A stretch of 64,000 nt of DNA from Massospora cicadina (lineage: Eukaryota > Entomophthoromycota > Entomophthoromycetes > Entomophthorales > Entomophthoraceae). Position numbers and translations under genes: made by a program. Under the pieces are notes generated by a model. That model was not told where the DNA came from, made no database searches, and saw nothing but the letters and a program-made list of their open reading frames with translations. Positions 32,882-42,246 of this stretch are shown piece by piece; the stretch's first letter is position 1, and each line of letters starts with the position of its first letter. The stretch is taken from contig JAKSZP010017393.1 in the NCBI GenBank assembly GCA_022478985.1, positions 1-64,000 of the forward strand. The letters are read 5' to 3'.

Positions 32882-33893
32882 TGTCAGAATTTTAACCATA
32901 TGGAAGCCTCCAATGATTAAGCATTATTTGGAATAATATAGCCAATCCTGGTAAATGGTTTATTGACTGAATTTCGTGGTATTTAGTTCGATTGCTGGTT
33001 AGTTGATCCCCAATTTGTGTTGAGTTAAAATTAGTATTCCGCCAAGTTTGGTATTTAGGTTCGAATGGGCCAATTAGTGGCCCCAAATTAGTAGAAAGAT
33101 CACTGGCAACTAATAGCCAGGGATGATCCAATCCATTAACAGAATCAGTAGTTGATGCCAATGGCCATTGGTGGTCCATTGTGGGATTTCCAGTGGAAAG
33201 CTGATGTATCACTTCAGATGTTCGCTGCCTGTACTGATTATCTGATGTTGGTGGATCCAATAATTATGAGTTAAGGCAGCTGAGGCTGTTTCTGGTGCCT
33301 AATTTATTAAAAATATAAGATGATAATAAATGTTGGTGAGATGCTGAGATATTCTGAGTCAAGCGAGTGACCAAAGCAGTTTCCAGCACATTTATATCAA
33401 CTCAAAGGTCGAATACAAATTTGACAATTTATTTGGATTTATTATTTATATGGTTCACTATCAACTTAAGGCCAAGGATGAACCAAAACTAAGTCAGACA
33501 TCGGGAAGGATGGAGCAAGAAGGTTGATGCCGGGGAAGAGAATAGAGTAGAATAAGTAGTGTAAGAAGAAGAGAAGTGGTTGGCTGGAAGAACCAGCGGA
33601 AGAGCTGATAGGTCAGCGATGGGCACAGATGCCCTTTTGTAAATAGTATAAATACCTGGGCTTCCTTCTCAATAAATATCTCCCTTTTCCTATTCTACCT
33701 TTTGTTATAAGTTTATATTTATTTTGTTAGTTGTAGTTTAGGTTAAAGGGGATCCCCAAAATGGCATGGGTGACATGCCAAGGGGTTAGCCAGTGCTGCT
33801 AGCCCTGACGCCTAAGGTAAAATGGCAAATGTTGACCAGTCTTCATACTAGTTAGCCTGCCAACTAGCAGAGCCCAAAGTCGATTTTCTGACA
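32882..33893 (+). repeat. Left LTR of TRIM-like element
   Basis: TGTCAGAATTTTAACC to CGATTTTCTGACA, with TGTCAGAA/TTCTGACA inverted ends of 8 bp. Near its end there is a hairpin CTAGTT/AACTAG. High similarity to 34,086-35,098 shows it is younger than the surrounding elements. Confidence 0.95.
33647..33676 (+). promoter_or_regulatory. TATA box and polyadenylation signal in TRIM-like LTR
   Basis: TATAAATA at 33,647-33,654 and AATAAA at 33,671-33,676, both kept in the second LTR (34,851 and 34,876). This spacing places the R region just downstream and sets the element's direction as plus. Confidence 0.6.
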
Positions 33894-34085
33894 TTGGTGC
33901 TCACTACAGAGGGGCTCTGCTGGTCGGTGCTTAAGTAGCTAAAGGTTGGTTAAGAGGTGGTGGTGATGCACCACTGTGATTTGGTTCCAGCGGTTGTTGG
34001 TGTCTGGGAGGGGCAAGCCCTGGATTCCCGTCCCACACACTGAGGTTAGAAGTAGGAGGATTACCATCTGGTTAAGTGGGGGAAA
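33894..34085 (+). other. Interior of TRIM-like element: PBS, leader and polypurine tract
   Basis: PBS at 33,895-33,909, polypurine tract GTGGGGGAAA at 34,076-34,085. No ORF. Just after the PBS, GGGCTCTGCT is the exact complement of AGCAGAGCCC near the LTR end, so the PBS can sit in the loop of a 10-bp stem. Confidence 0.85.
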
Positions 34086-35098
34086 TGTCGGAATTTAACC
34101 AGAAGGAATCCTCCAATGATTAAGCGTTATTTGGAATGATATAGCCAATCCTAGCAAAATGGTTTATTGACTGAATTTCGTGGTATTTATTTCAAACGCT
34201 GGTTAGTTGATCCCCAATTTGGGTTGAGCCAAAATTAGTATTCCACTGAGTTTGGTATTTAGGTTCAAATGGGGCCAATCGGTGGCCCTAAATTAGTAGA
34301 AGGATCACTGGTGACTAATAGCTGAGGATGATCCAATCCATCAACAGAATCAGTAGTTGATGCCAACAGCCATTCGTGGTCCATTGTGGGATTTCTGGCG
34401 GAAAGCTGATGTATTGCTTCAGACATTCACTGCCTGTATTGATTATCCAATGTTGGTGGATCCAACAATTATGAGTCAAGGCGGCTGAGGTTATTTCTGA
34501 TGCCTAATTTATTATAAAGATAAGATGAGAATAAATGTTGGTGAGATGCTGAGATATTCCGAGTCAAGTAAGCGACCAAAGCAGTTTCCGGCGCATTTAT
34601 ATCAACTCAAAGGTCAAATAAAAATTTGACGTTTATTTGGATTAATTATTTATATGGTTCACCATCAACTTAAGGCCAAGGATGAACCAAAACTAATATG
34701 GATATTGGGAATTATGGAGCAAGAGGGTTGACACCAGGGAAGAGAATAGAGTAGAAGAAGTAGTGTAAGAAGAAGAGAAGTGGTTGGCTGAGAGAACCAG
34801 CAGAAGAGCTGATAGGTCAGCGATGGGTGCAGTAGCCCTTTTGTAAATAGTATAAATACCTGGCGCTTCCTTCTTAATAAATATCTCCCTTTGCCTATTC
34901 TACCTTTTGTTATAAGTTTATATTTATTTCATTAGTTGTAGTTTAAGTTAAAGGGGATCCCCAAAATGGCATGGGTGACATGCCAAGGGGTTAGCCAGTG
35001 CTGCTAGCCCCAACGCCTAAGGTAAAACGGCAAGGGTTGACTAGTCTTCATACTAGTTAGCCTGCCAACTAGCAGAGCCCAAAGTCGATTTTCTGACA
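34086..35098 (+). repeat. Right LTR of TRIM-like element
   Basis: TGTCGGAATTTAACC to CGATTTTCTGACA, the partner of 32,882-33,893 with the same TATAAATA and AATAAA signals. Confidence 0.95.
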
Positions 35099-35370
35099 AT
35101 ATGCAAAGTCCCGAGGAAAATGTAACACCTGGTGGCATTAGGAGTGGTAGCAGAGCCAGCCCAGATGCTCTTTGGTGGTGGCTAAAGGATTACAGAAAGC
35201 AGCGCACCACCACACTAAGCTGAGGAAGCATGCGTTGATGGCATCAACATTCTGTTTTAAGTGCTCAATTCGCGTTGGTTTTTAAATTATTTTTAAAACT
35301 TAAAATTCAGTAGGATATAGTCAATCAAAGTGAAAGAAAGTTACAGTGACTGCATCCTCTTCAGTGGTGA

Positions 35371-36521
35371 TGTCAGGAAAACAGCAAGTTAGAATTAGAC
35401 CAGCCCGTCAGCCTTGGTGCCGGAGCACTCAAATGGCAAAGCAGAATGCCAAAGGCACTGCTGGTGGGTATGAAGGATATGACACTAGAAAAGAGTTTTG
35501 CTAATAACTGTTGGTGAGCCAGGATCTCGTACAGGCACATAATAAAATACCAGACAAATACAGCCATTAACCCTGAGGGTATGTGAGTGTCAGTGGAAAA
35601 GGCGGTTTATTTTTCAACATAAAAACTAAATTTTGGGTAAGGTTTTTAATGGAAAATAAAGGAAGAAAATCGACCCACAATTTTATCAGTGCAATGCAAC
35701 TGATTAAATAGTGGTCAATTGATGAGGAAAGAATCTGGGATCAGGTCCCTCAAGTTTGACCTAACCGGCGAAATATTTGGGAATGGGGGCAATAACTTAC
35801 TGGGAACTAACATCAAAGGATTTGCCAGCAGGCCGAGTCACTTTCAGTTTGACCTCAAATGCCCAAACTGAGACTCAACTGCATTTCCAGCAGTTGGTAT
35901 GATGGCATCTAGCCTGACGAGCAACAGGAATCCCCCAGGCTACCCCACGTAGGGGAAGTCCCAATTGGTTGGGAATGGGTTCAGGATGCCTAACCCACCC
36001 ATGCCCAGTTGATAGGCCATTTGTTTGGTCAAAAGCGTTGCATTGGCTGCAACGCCTGATTTGCCAGAAGGGAGCTTAGAACTATTGTCAATGGTGTCTG
36101 ATGCTGCTACCTGCACATCAGGAATCATCCCCGATGATTTTGGGAGGGGGTTAATTTTGATGATTATGGTTTTGGCTGAATCAAACCTGTCAGCAATTCC
36201 GGCTGTTGAATCAATCTTTGTTCCTTTTCGACTATGTGGATTCTGATCATTGGGATTGTTTCCACTTGTTTTTGGACTAATCAACTTCATTTTGGCGATC
36301 TTGGCGCAATTTTCCCTGATCAGGCATACAAGCATAGGTAAGGTGAGTGTTGGCACCAGGGGAGGATTCTGAAGAGGGAGGGCTATTACCCAGAACTCAT
36401 ATACCATGTGGGCAAGGTAGCCCTGGGTGATGAGGGGTAAAGCCACCCTCTTCAGAGCCTTTTACTCTAAAATGGGAAGAGGGCCCAATTGACACACAGG
36501 GGACATTCCCCTGGACTTACA
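35371..36521 (-). repeat. 3' LTR of Ty3-III
   Basis: Plus-strand ends TGTCAGGAAAACAGC and CTGGACTTACA. It matches the right copy through long identical runs such as GGCGGTTTATTTTTCAACAT and GGTTGGGAATGGGTTCAGGA. It contains one unit of the 93-94-bp array. Confidence 0.93.
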
Positions 36522-36629
36522 TTACCCTTCCCTTTTTCCAAAAAGGGCACCACCAGGAAACTGCACAAGGGCCACATTTTTGTGCACCTTGGGTAGTTTG
36601 ATCGCCATGACTGTTGCGACTTTTTGGGG

Positions 36630-39600
36630 GGGGGGACAGGGGGCGTTGGGATGGGATTTGTGAAGTGCCTTGACCAGATCCATGCAGTTAGTGCAATCAC
36701 GAGCCTTGACCCAACTGTTCTTGTAAGCCAGATACCCTTTCTAGGCCACGAGATACTGAACTGACCACTGGAATTTTCAGGATGCTAAGATGTCTTCCAC
36801 CTCAGCTTCTTCTGCATCCTCTATCACAATTGGTTTGGGTTCAGCAGGGATGATCCACTTAAACGGGGATGATAGAGACACATGGAAGATGGGGTGCTGT
36901 TTCCAATGAGCTGGCAATTTCAACTGAAAAGCAAATTGCCCAAATTTTCTCCACCAGGTGGGGACACAAACGCTTGCTTGCAAACTTCGTTGAAGGTACC
37001 AGCATCTGCTTTAGCGAGTGTCTAACATAACATGAGATCCCACCATGATATCATGACCAGGAAGCTGTTTGCATTCTGCAAACCATTTATAATCATTGAT
37101 AGCCTTTGTGTAGTGCTCCCACACTAAGGACTGGGTAGACCAGATATGCTCAACATGATCTGCGGCAGCAGGAACTTCTGGGCATATACAGGTACTGACA
37201 GAAAAAGAGGGATTATAACCTAATGTTGCTTCATAGGGAGAAAACCCCATCGAGGGGTAAGTAACGTTATTATAGGCAAATTGGGCGAGAGGGAGGTCAA
37301 CGCCCCAATTATTGTGGGCTGACAAAGTGTAACAATGTAAGTACTGTTCCAAAATTTAGTTAACCCACTTGGTCTGTCCGTCAGACTAAGGATGGTAAGT
37401 GGTGGAATGACAGGGGGTAATTTTTAAGATAAATATAAGCTCATTCCAAAACTGCGCTGTAAATTGAGGTCTGCAGTCACTAATGATCTCCTGTGGGAGG
37501 CCAAACATTGAGAACACATGGCATACAAAGAGCTGAGTGGTCTCATCGGATGTGATTGAAGAAGTACAAGGAATAAATAGGGAAAATTTGGTGAAGCAAT
37601 CAACCACCACCATTACTACCATAAACACATTATAACAGGGGAGTTCAACAATAAAATCCATGGGCACCGATGTTCATGGACCGTCCGCCTGTTGTAATGG
37701 GTGTAGGAGACCCTTCCTTCCTGAGCGGTCCAACTTTGCCCAAGCGCAGGTAACACAATCTGTAATCCAAGCTGGTAACTCCATAGTTAAGATCTCCCAG
37801 ATATAGGTTTGCTTTATCAATTTAATGCATTTTTTATTGCTTAGATGGCCAATTGTGGGAGGGTCATTATGCGCACGAAATACTTCGGCTCAGAAAAGAG
37901 GGGGAACCCAAATTCGCGGCCTAAAATAAATGAGTCCCTCCACCAAGGAGTACAGATAGTGTTTATGATTTTGAAGGGCCAATTTCTCAAATAACGCCAC
38001 CCCTTCAGGGCAGGTCATTTGACCAGCTAAGACCTGAGCAACAAATGGGGCATTAAAAGTAAGGGCGGTGGAAGAAACGACGGGGGGAACAATTGACAAA
38101 ATTTGAGAAGTGGGAATCACGGTAATGAGGTCCGCTTCTTCTAATCCATGGGACAGTGGGCTGGGTTGAAGCTGATGAAATTGGGAAGTATAATAAGCAA
38201 ACCTTTTATGAATTCAAGATTAAAATTGAAACTGCACAAGTCCTGATAGGTTTGGGCTTGTCTTTGCGCCAATTTTTGAGATTTACAGAAATACAAATGA
38301 GCTTTGTGATCTGTGCAAACAGTTAACTCATGCTGGGCACCCTGTAACAGGTGCCGCCAATGAGTCAATGCCCATGCTATGGCTACTAAATCTTTATTGT
38401 ATATGGCCCAAAATTGCTCCATAAATGTAAATTTTTGGGAAAAATAGGCGGCTAGATGTCCAAGCCCTCATGCTCTTGGACCAGCACTTCCCCCACTGCC
38501 ACCGAGGAGGCATCACATTTGACAATATATGGCTTAGCAAGATCCATGTGTTTCAGGATGGGAGGGGATAAAACCACTTCCTTGATTGACTTGAATGCCT
38601 GCTGGCATTTGGGCATCCAACAAAACAGTACGTTCTTGCCAGTGACGGGGTGGAGCGGGGCCACCAACTGAGAAAGATCCAGGGAAATTTTTTAGGAAAA
38701 TATTGATTCCCAAGAAACTCCATAGTTGTTTCTGGGTTGTTAGGGTAGGCCATTCTCAGATAGCATCCAACTTATTAGGGGAATTGTGTAGCCATCCTTA
38801 AGGATGAGGTTCCCGAGAAAGATAACTTTATCTTTATAGAAATCAGTTTTTGGAAGGCTTGGCGAACAAGCCCGCCTTGTGCAAGGCATCCATGACCGCT
38901 TCCAAGTCAATAGCATGTTGTTTGGGAGTAGGGGAGTGAACCAGAATGTTGTCAATATATGCGACCACGCAAGTGAACTGGAGATCGCCCAGTACACTGC
39001 CAATCATTTGTTGAAACGTAGCAGGGGCATTCTTCAGAATGAAGGGCATCACACGAAATTAGAAAATGCCTCTTTTTATCTGGATCACTGTTAGCCATTC
39101 TTGCCCTCCCATTATCCAAATCTGGTTGAAGGCATTGACAAGATTTAGTTTTGAGAACACACAAGGTTTTAGAGATTGCTTGGCTGATCATTTGCTCCAG
39201 GGGCAGGGAGTAGGGATTGTGAACTGTAACTTTGTTTAAGTGGCCGTAATCCACACAGGGGCTGAGGTAACCATTGGCCTTTTTTGAAAAAAACAATGAA
39301 GGACGCGACTGGCAATGTATCTTTAAACAACCACCCGTTTTTAAGCATGTCATCTAACCAAGTGTTGAGCGCAACCTCCTCCTCCGCTGTGTGAAGATAT
39401 AACAGGCAGTTGATATTCACCAAATGTACCGTCATATAGAATCTACAGTCAAATTTGGTGTGAGGGGGAAGACGGTCCGCCTTCTCAGAATCGAAAATAC
39501 TCCAGTAGTGCATCGATACTTTGGGAAAACTGGATGGAAGGCCTGAAGGGGAGATGAGGGAAGTTAAGGAGCTATGACCTTAGGCTTTCTTAAGAGTATT

Positions 39601-40215
39601 AACCAAAGGAAATTCTCTAAGTTTGATCGTTGGCAAAAGACAGCATATTTGACTCTAGATGAATCTTAACATGTTGCCAGCGCCACCATCCAACTCCTAA
39701 GATAACCGGGAACACCAAGTTCAGCATGCTGAGAACCAATTGCAGAAGCTGAACTGGTGTATTGAGAATGTAACTGGCCAGAGAATGAGGTATGAGGTTT
39801 GGGAAGCTGATGATGCAACCATCACAAAAGGGCCTGCATCAGGTCAAGTTTCAATCGTTGAGCCAGTTTAATACTCACAAAATTGCCCGCGGCTCCAGTA
39901 TCCACCAAGGCCTCAAAAAATGTGGTGGGACCCAACACTAATCTTCATGGGTAATAAGAAGTAAGTGAAGTTCTCTTTATTGGTAGTTGTGGCAAAATCC
40001 AATGATACTGAAGAGATGGTAGTGGAGTCAGGGGAAACCGCTAGGTTCATAGGGGGAGTAAGCTCGTTGCAAGTTGGATTGTCAGATTCTACTGACATGG
40101 GCACAATAGCCGCAGCAACTACGGGGTGTGGATTTGGCATTTTGAGTAGAACTAGGCAATTATGGACAGGGAATATCTCTTTCACAAACTGGTTCAGTTG
40201 AAAAGAAGGGGCCAT
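36630..40215 (-). pseudogene. Ty3-III pol with C-terminal chromodomain
   Basis: In order on the minus strand. Protease: VDTGAAGNFV with intact DTGA at about 39,873-39,905. RT: YGHLNKVTVHNPYSLPLEQM (about 39,190-39,250), FILKNAPATFQQMIGSVLG, CVVAYIDNILVHSP (YxDD box as YIDN, about 38,948-38,959). RNase H: NKDLVAIAWALTHWRHLLQGA and VCTDHKAHLYF (38,141-38,422). Integrase: CVTCAWAKLDRSG, MDFIVELP, FGLPQEIISDCRPQFTAQFW (about 37,450-37,520), AHNNWGVDLPLAQFAYNN. C-terminus: WKQHPIFHVSLSSPF then a chromodomain, EVEDILAS, VQYLVAWKGYLAYKNSWVKA, LVKALHKSHP at about 36,640-36,810. Chromodomains of this class steer integration to marked chromatin. Stops and shifts make it dead. Confidence 0.9.
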
Positions 40216-40275
40216 TGCTATGCCAATATCAATGAGAAAGGCGGAAATGTTAGGAATAATGGTTGGTCAATTATT

Positions 40276-41427
40276 TCAGGCAAACAGCAAGTTAGAATTA
40301 GACCAGCCTGCCATCCTAGCTTCCAGAGTACCCAAATGGCAAACTAGAATGCCAAAGACACTGCTGCTGTTATGACAGATATAACACTAGAAAGGAGTTT
40401 TGCCAATAACTGCCAGTGATCCAGAATCTCGTACAGGAACATAATAAAACACCAGACAAATACAGCCGTTAACCCCAAGGGGTGTGTGAGTGTCAGTGGA
40501 AAAGGCGGTTTATTTTTCAACATAAAAACTAAATTTTGGGTAAGGTTTTTAATGGAAAATAAAGGAAGAAAAATCGACCCACAATTTTATCAGTGCAATG
40601 CAACTGATTAAATAGTGGTAAATTGATGAGGAAAGAATCTGGGATCAGGTCCCTCAAGTTTGACCTAACCGGCGAAATATTTGGGAATGGGGGCAATAAC
40701 TTACTGGGAACCAACATCAAAGGATTTGCCAGCAGGCCGAGTCACTGTCAGTTTGACCTCAAATGCCCAAACTGAGACTCAACTGCATTTCCAGCAGTTG
40801 GTATGATGGCATCTGGCCTGACGAGCAACAGGAATCCCCCAAGGCTACCCCACGTAGGGGCAGTCCCAATTGGTTGGGAATGGGTTCAGGATGCACAACA
40901 CACCCATGCTCAGTTGCTGGGCCATTTTTTTGGTCAAAAGCGTTGCATTGGCTGCAACACCCAATTTTCCAGAAGGGAGATTCAAATTTTTGTCAATGGT
41001 GTCTGATGATGCTACTTGCACATCAGGGATCATCTTCAATAATCTTGGGAGGGGGTTAATTTTGATGATTGCGGTGTTGGCTGAATCAAAACTGTCAGCA
41101 ATTCCGGCTGTTGAATCAATCTTTGTTCCTTTTCAACTATGTGGATTCTGATCATTGGGCTTGTTTCCACCTGTTTTTGGACTGATCAACTTCATTTCAG
41201 CGATCTCAGTGCAATTTTCACTGATCAGGCATACAAGTTTGGCAGAGGTGAGCATGGGTACTGAGGGAGGGATATAAAGAGGGAGGGCTGTTACCCAGCA
41301 CTTATCTACCATGTGGGCGAGGTCGCCCTGGGTGATGAGAGGTACAGCCACCCTCTTCAGAGCCTTTTTACTTATAAATGGGAAGAGTGCCCGATTGACA
41401 CACAGGGGATGTTCCCTTGGACTTACA
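40276..41427 (-). repeat. 5' LTR of Ty3-III
   Basis: The right-hand copy, ending CCCTTGGACTTACA at 41,427. Its inner edge is uncertain by a few bases: TCAGGCAAACAGC replaces the TGTCAGG expected, where the deletion of PBS and gag meets the LTR. Confidence 0.9.
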
Positions 41428-41516
41428 GGGAAAGCCTATATTGAAATAGCCCTTATAAGTATGGAGGTCTATAAATCCTACAAGTGCAAAGTTGGCAGTT
41501 GCCAGCTCAATTATCA
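41428..41516 (-). pseudogene. ORF1 fragment F of element C/F
   Basis: Minus-strand text ELATANFALVGFIDLHTYKGYF-NIGF, the block that precedes the insertion site in ORF1. Together with 35,362-35,370 and C it forms one ORF1 gene. It ends at 41,516 against the Ty3-I LTR. Confidence 0.72.
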
Positions 41517-41529
41517 TATATGATTAATT

Positions 41530-42246
41530 CTAAAGTTACCTAATATGTAGATAGTGGCTTAAATTAGTTCATAGTTTTTACCTTGGTTCATGGCCCACAT
41601 AACATATATAAAGCTTATTATATTGGTTTACTATTTATTGAATCCTTAAATCCCCATTGATGCAACACTTGTTACCTGAAATTGTTAGCCATTGATTCTG
41701 TAGCCTTGATTGCTTCATTAACTCCAAATTAATGATAGTGTACTATTTTACATTGCCTCACATTAAAGTAAAGTCAATAATAGAGTACTATATTTATTTT
41801 AACCACATGCTGTAACTTGATTATAGCTTGCATATTACACCTTTTTATGACATAAACTCAAGGCCTAGTCATTCAAATTCTGACACATATTGGATAGCAA
41901 GATTTTAATCTACCAGCTTGCGGGCTTCTTAGCAACTATGAAAAGCATAAATGAGATCTCTGTTAGAGAGTTCATATCTGAGGAGGATTGTCAATGGGAA
42001 GGGAATACTATCATGTAAAAATAATAAAAGCCCATCTATAGCTGTACTTGGGCAAGCCTGATAGTGACTGGCAGTATTAGGTATAACAGTGTATTCTTTA
42101 GTTTTCATTTAAAAAACCCTATTGTTGTAAATGCAGTATCTTTGGTTGAGTTTTGTTCAAGGTTAATGTCCCCACACAGTACCTTTTGTTTTGGTGCATA
42201 TTGAACTGTGCGGTGATAATCTGACGCCTCAACGCTAATTTCAGCA
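41530..42246 (+). repeat. 3' LTR of Ty3-I, second part
   Basis: Aligns with 11,881-12,601 over its full length and ends AATTTCAGCA. With 29,292-29,352 it completes the LTR. Heavily diverged from its partner. Confidence 0.82.

Larger units (their letters stand above)
32882..35098 (+). mobile_element. TRIM-like LTR element, 2,217 bp, no coding sequence
   Basis: Two direct LTRs of about 1,012 bp enclose only 192 bp. That interior starts with a PBS (TGGTGCTCACTACAG) and ends with a polypurine tract (AAGTGGGGGAAA), so everything needed for copying by another element's enzymes is present and nothing else. It sits in ORF1-only element D2: the sequences on both sides match E as a continuous region. 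The flanks GAATG (32,877-32,881) and ATATG (35,099-35,103) agree in 3 of 5 bases. Known TRIMs have LTRs of a few hundred bases at most; these are unusually long. Confidence 0.92.
31229..35342 (-). mobile_element. ORF1-only element D2, full length, split by TRIM-like element
   Basis: Minus-strand element of about 1,890 bp once the TRIM-like insertion (32,882-35,098 and its duplication) is removed. The ends are the A-tail plus CACTAGTGCT at 31,229-31,245 and the 5' end at 35,342. The 19-bp duplication ACAGTGGCTGCATACTCTT (31,210-31,228) and ACAGTGACTGCATCCTCTT (35,343-35,361) agrees in 17 of 19 positions. Size matches A and B, so this is a third complete ORF1-only element. Its closest relative here is E. 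Confidence 0.8.
35371..41427 (-). mobile_element. Ty3-III, chromodomain Ty3 element lacking gag and PBS
   Basis: Two direct repeats of about 1,151 bp (35,371-36,521 and 40,276-41,427) flank minus-strand pol sequence. On the minus strand the LTR reads TGTAAGTCC to GCCTGACA, and GGAAAAAGGGAAGGG just before the left-hand LTR (36,522-36,540) is a good polypurine tract. Next to the right-hand LTR neither a PBS nor gag is found: the protease starts within 400 bases. A deletion has removed the leader and gag. The flanks GGTGA (35,366-35,370) and GGGAA (41,428-41,432) agree in 3 of 5 bases; removing the element rejoins ORF1 text of C/F. Confidence 0.9.
29364..41516 (-). mobile_element. ORF1-only non-LTR element C/F, split by further insertions
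   Basis: The 3' half (C, 29,364-30,800) and the 5' half (F, 35,362-35,370 and 41,428-41,516) are one minus-strand element. F ends at the ORF1 text YKGYFNIGFTTEEDA and C begins at EDAASAAATP. The 3' UTR has TCCGTCCACTGGTCA and an A-rich tail. The outer duplication is TATATTTAATT (29,353-29,363) against TATATGATTAATT (41,517-41,529), inside the 3' LTR of Ty3-I. F starts near ORF1 residue 78, so this insertion is 5' truncated. Inserted in it are D1 and D2 (30,801-35,342) and Ty3-III (35,371-41,427). Confidence 0.78.
11800..42246 (+). mobile_element. Ty3-I, ancient Ty3/gypsy element holding the nested stack
   Basis: Left LTR 11,800-12,601, PBS at 12,604, and a decayed protease, RT, RNase H and integrase spread over 15,060-29,190. 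The right LTR is in two parts, 29,292-29,352 and 41,530-42,246. The element is recognised by following one pol reading through four interruptions: element B at 15,879-17,811, a solo LTR at 19,040-19,644, Ty3-II at 20,539-28,738 and element C/F at 29,364-41,516. Subtracting these leaves about 7.5 kb, normal for Ty3. The flanks TACGT and TCTGT match in 3 of 5 bases, a possible worn duplication. The protease region resembles that of Ty3-IV (E-G-[AV]-Y-S-A-L-P-L), so the two are related lineages. Confidence 0.8.

Noticed and set aside
40249..40275. TGTTAGGAATAATGG as the start of the right Ty3-III LTR
   Set aside because: Three other copies of this LTR begin TGTCAGG followed at once by the next motif, so these 27 bases belong to the interior.
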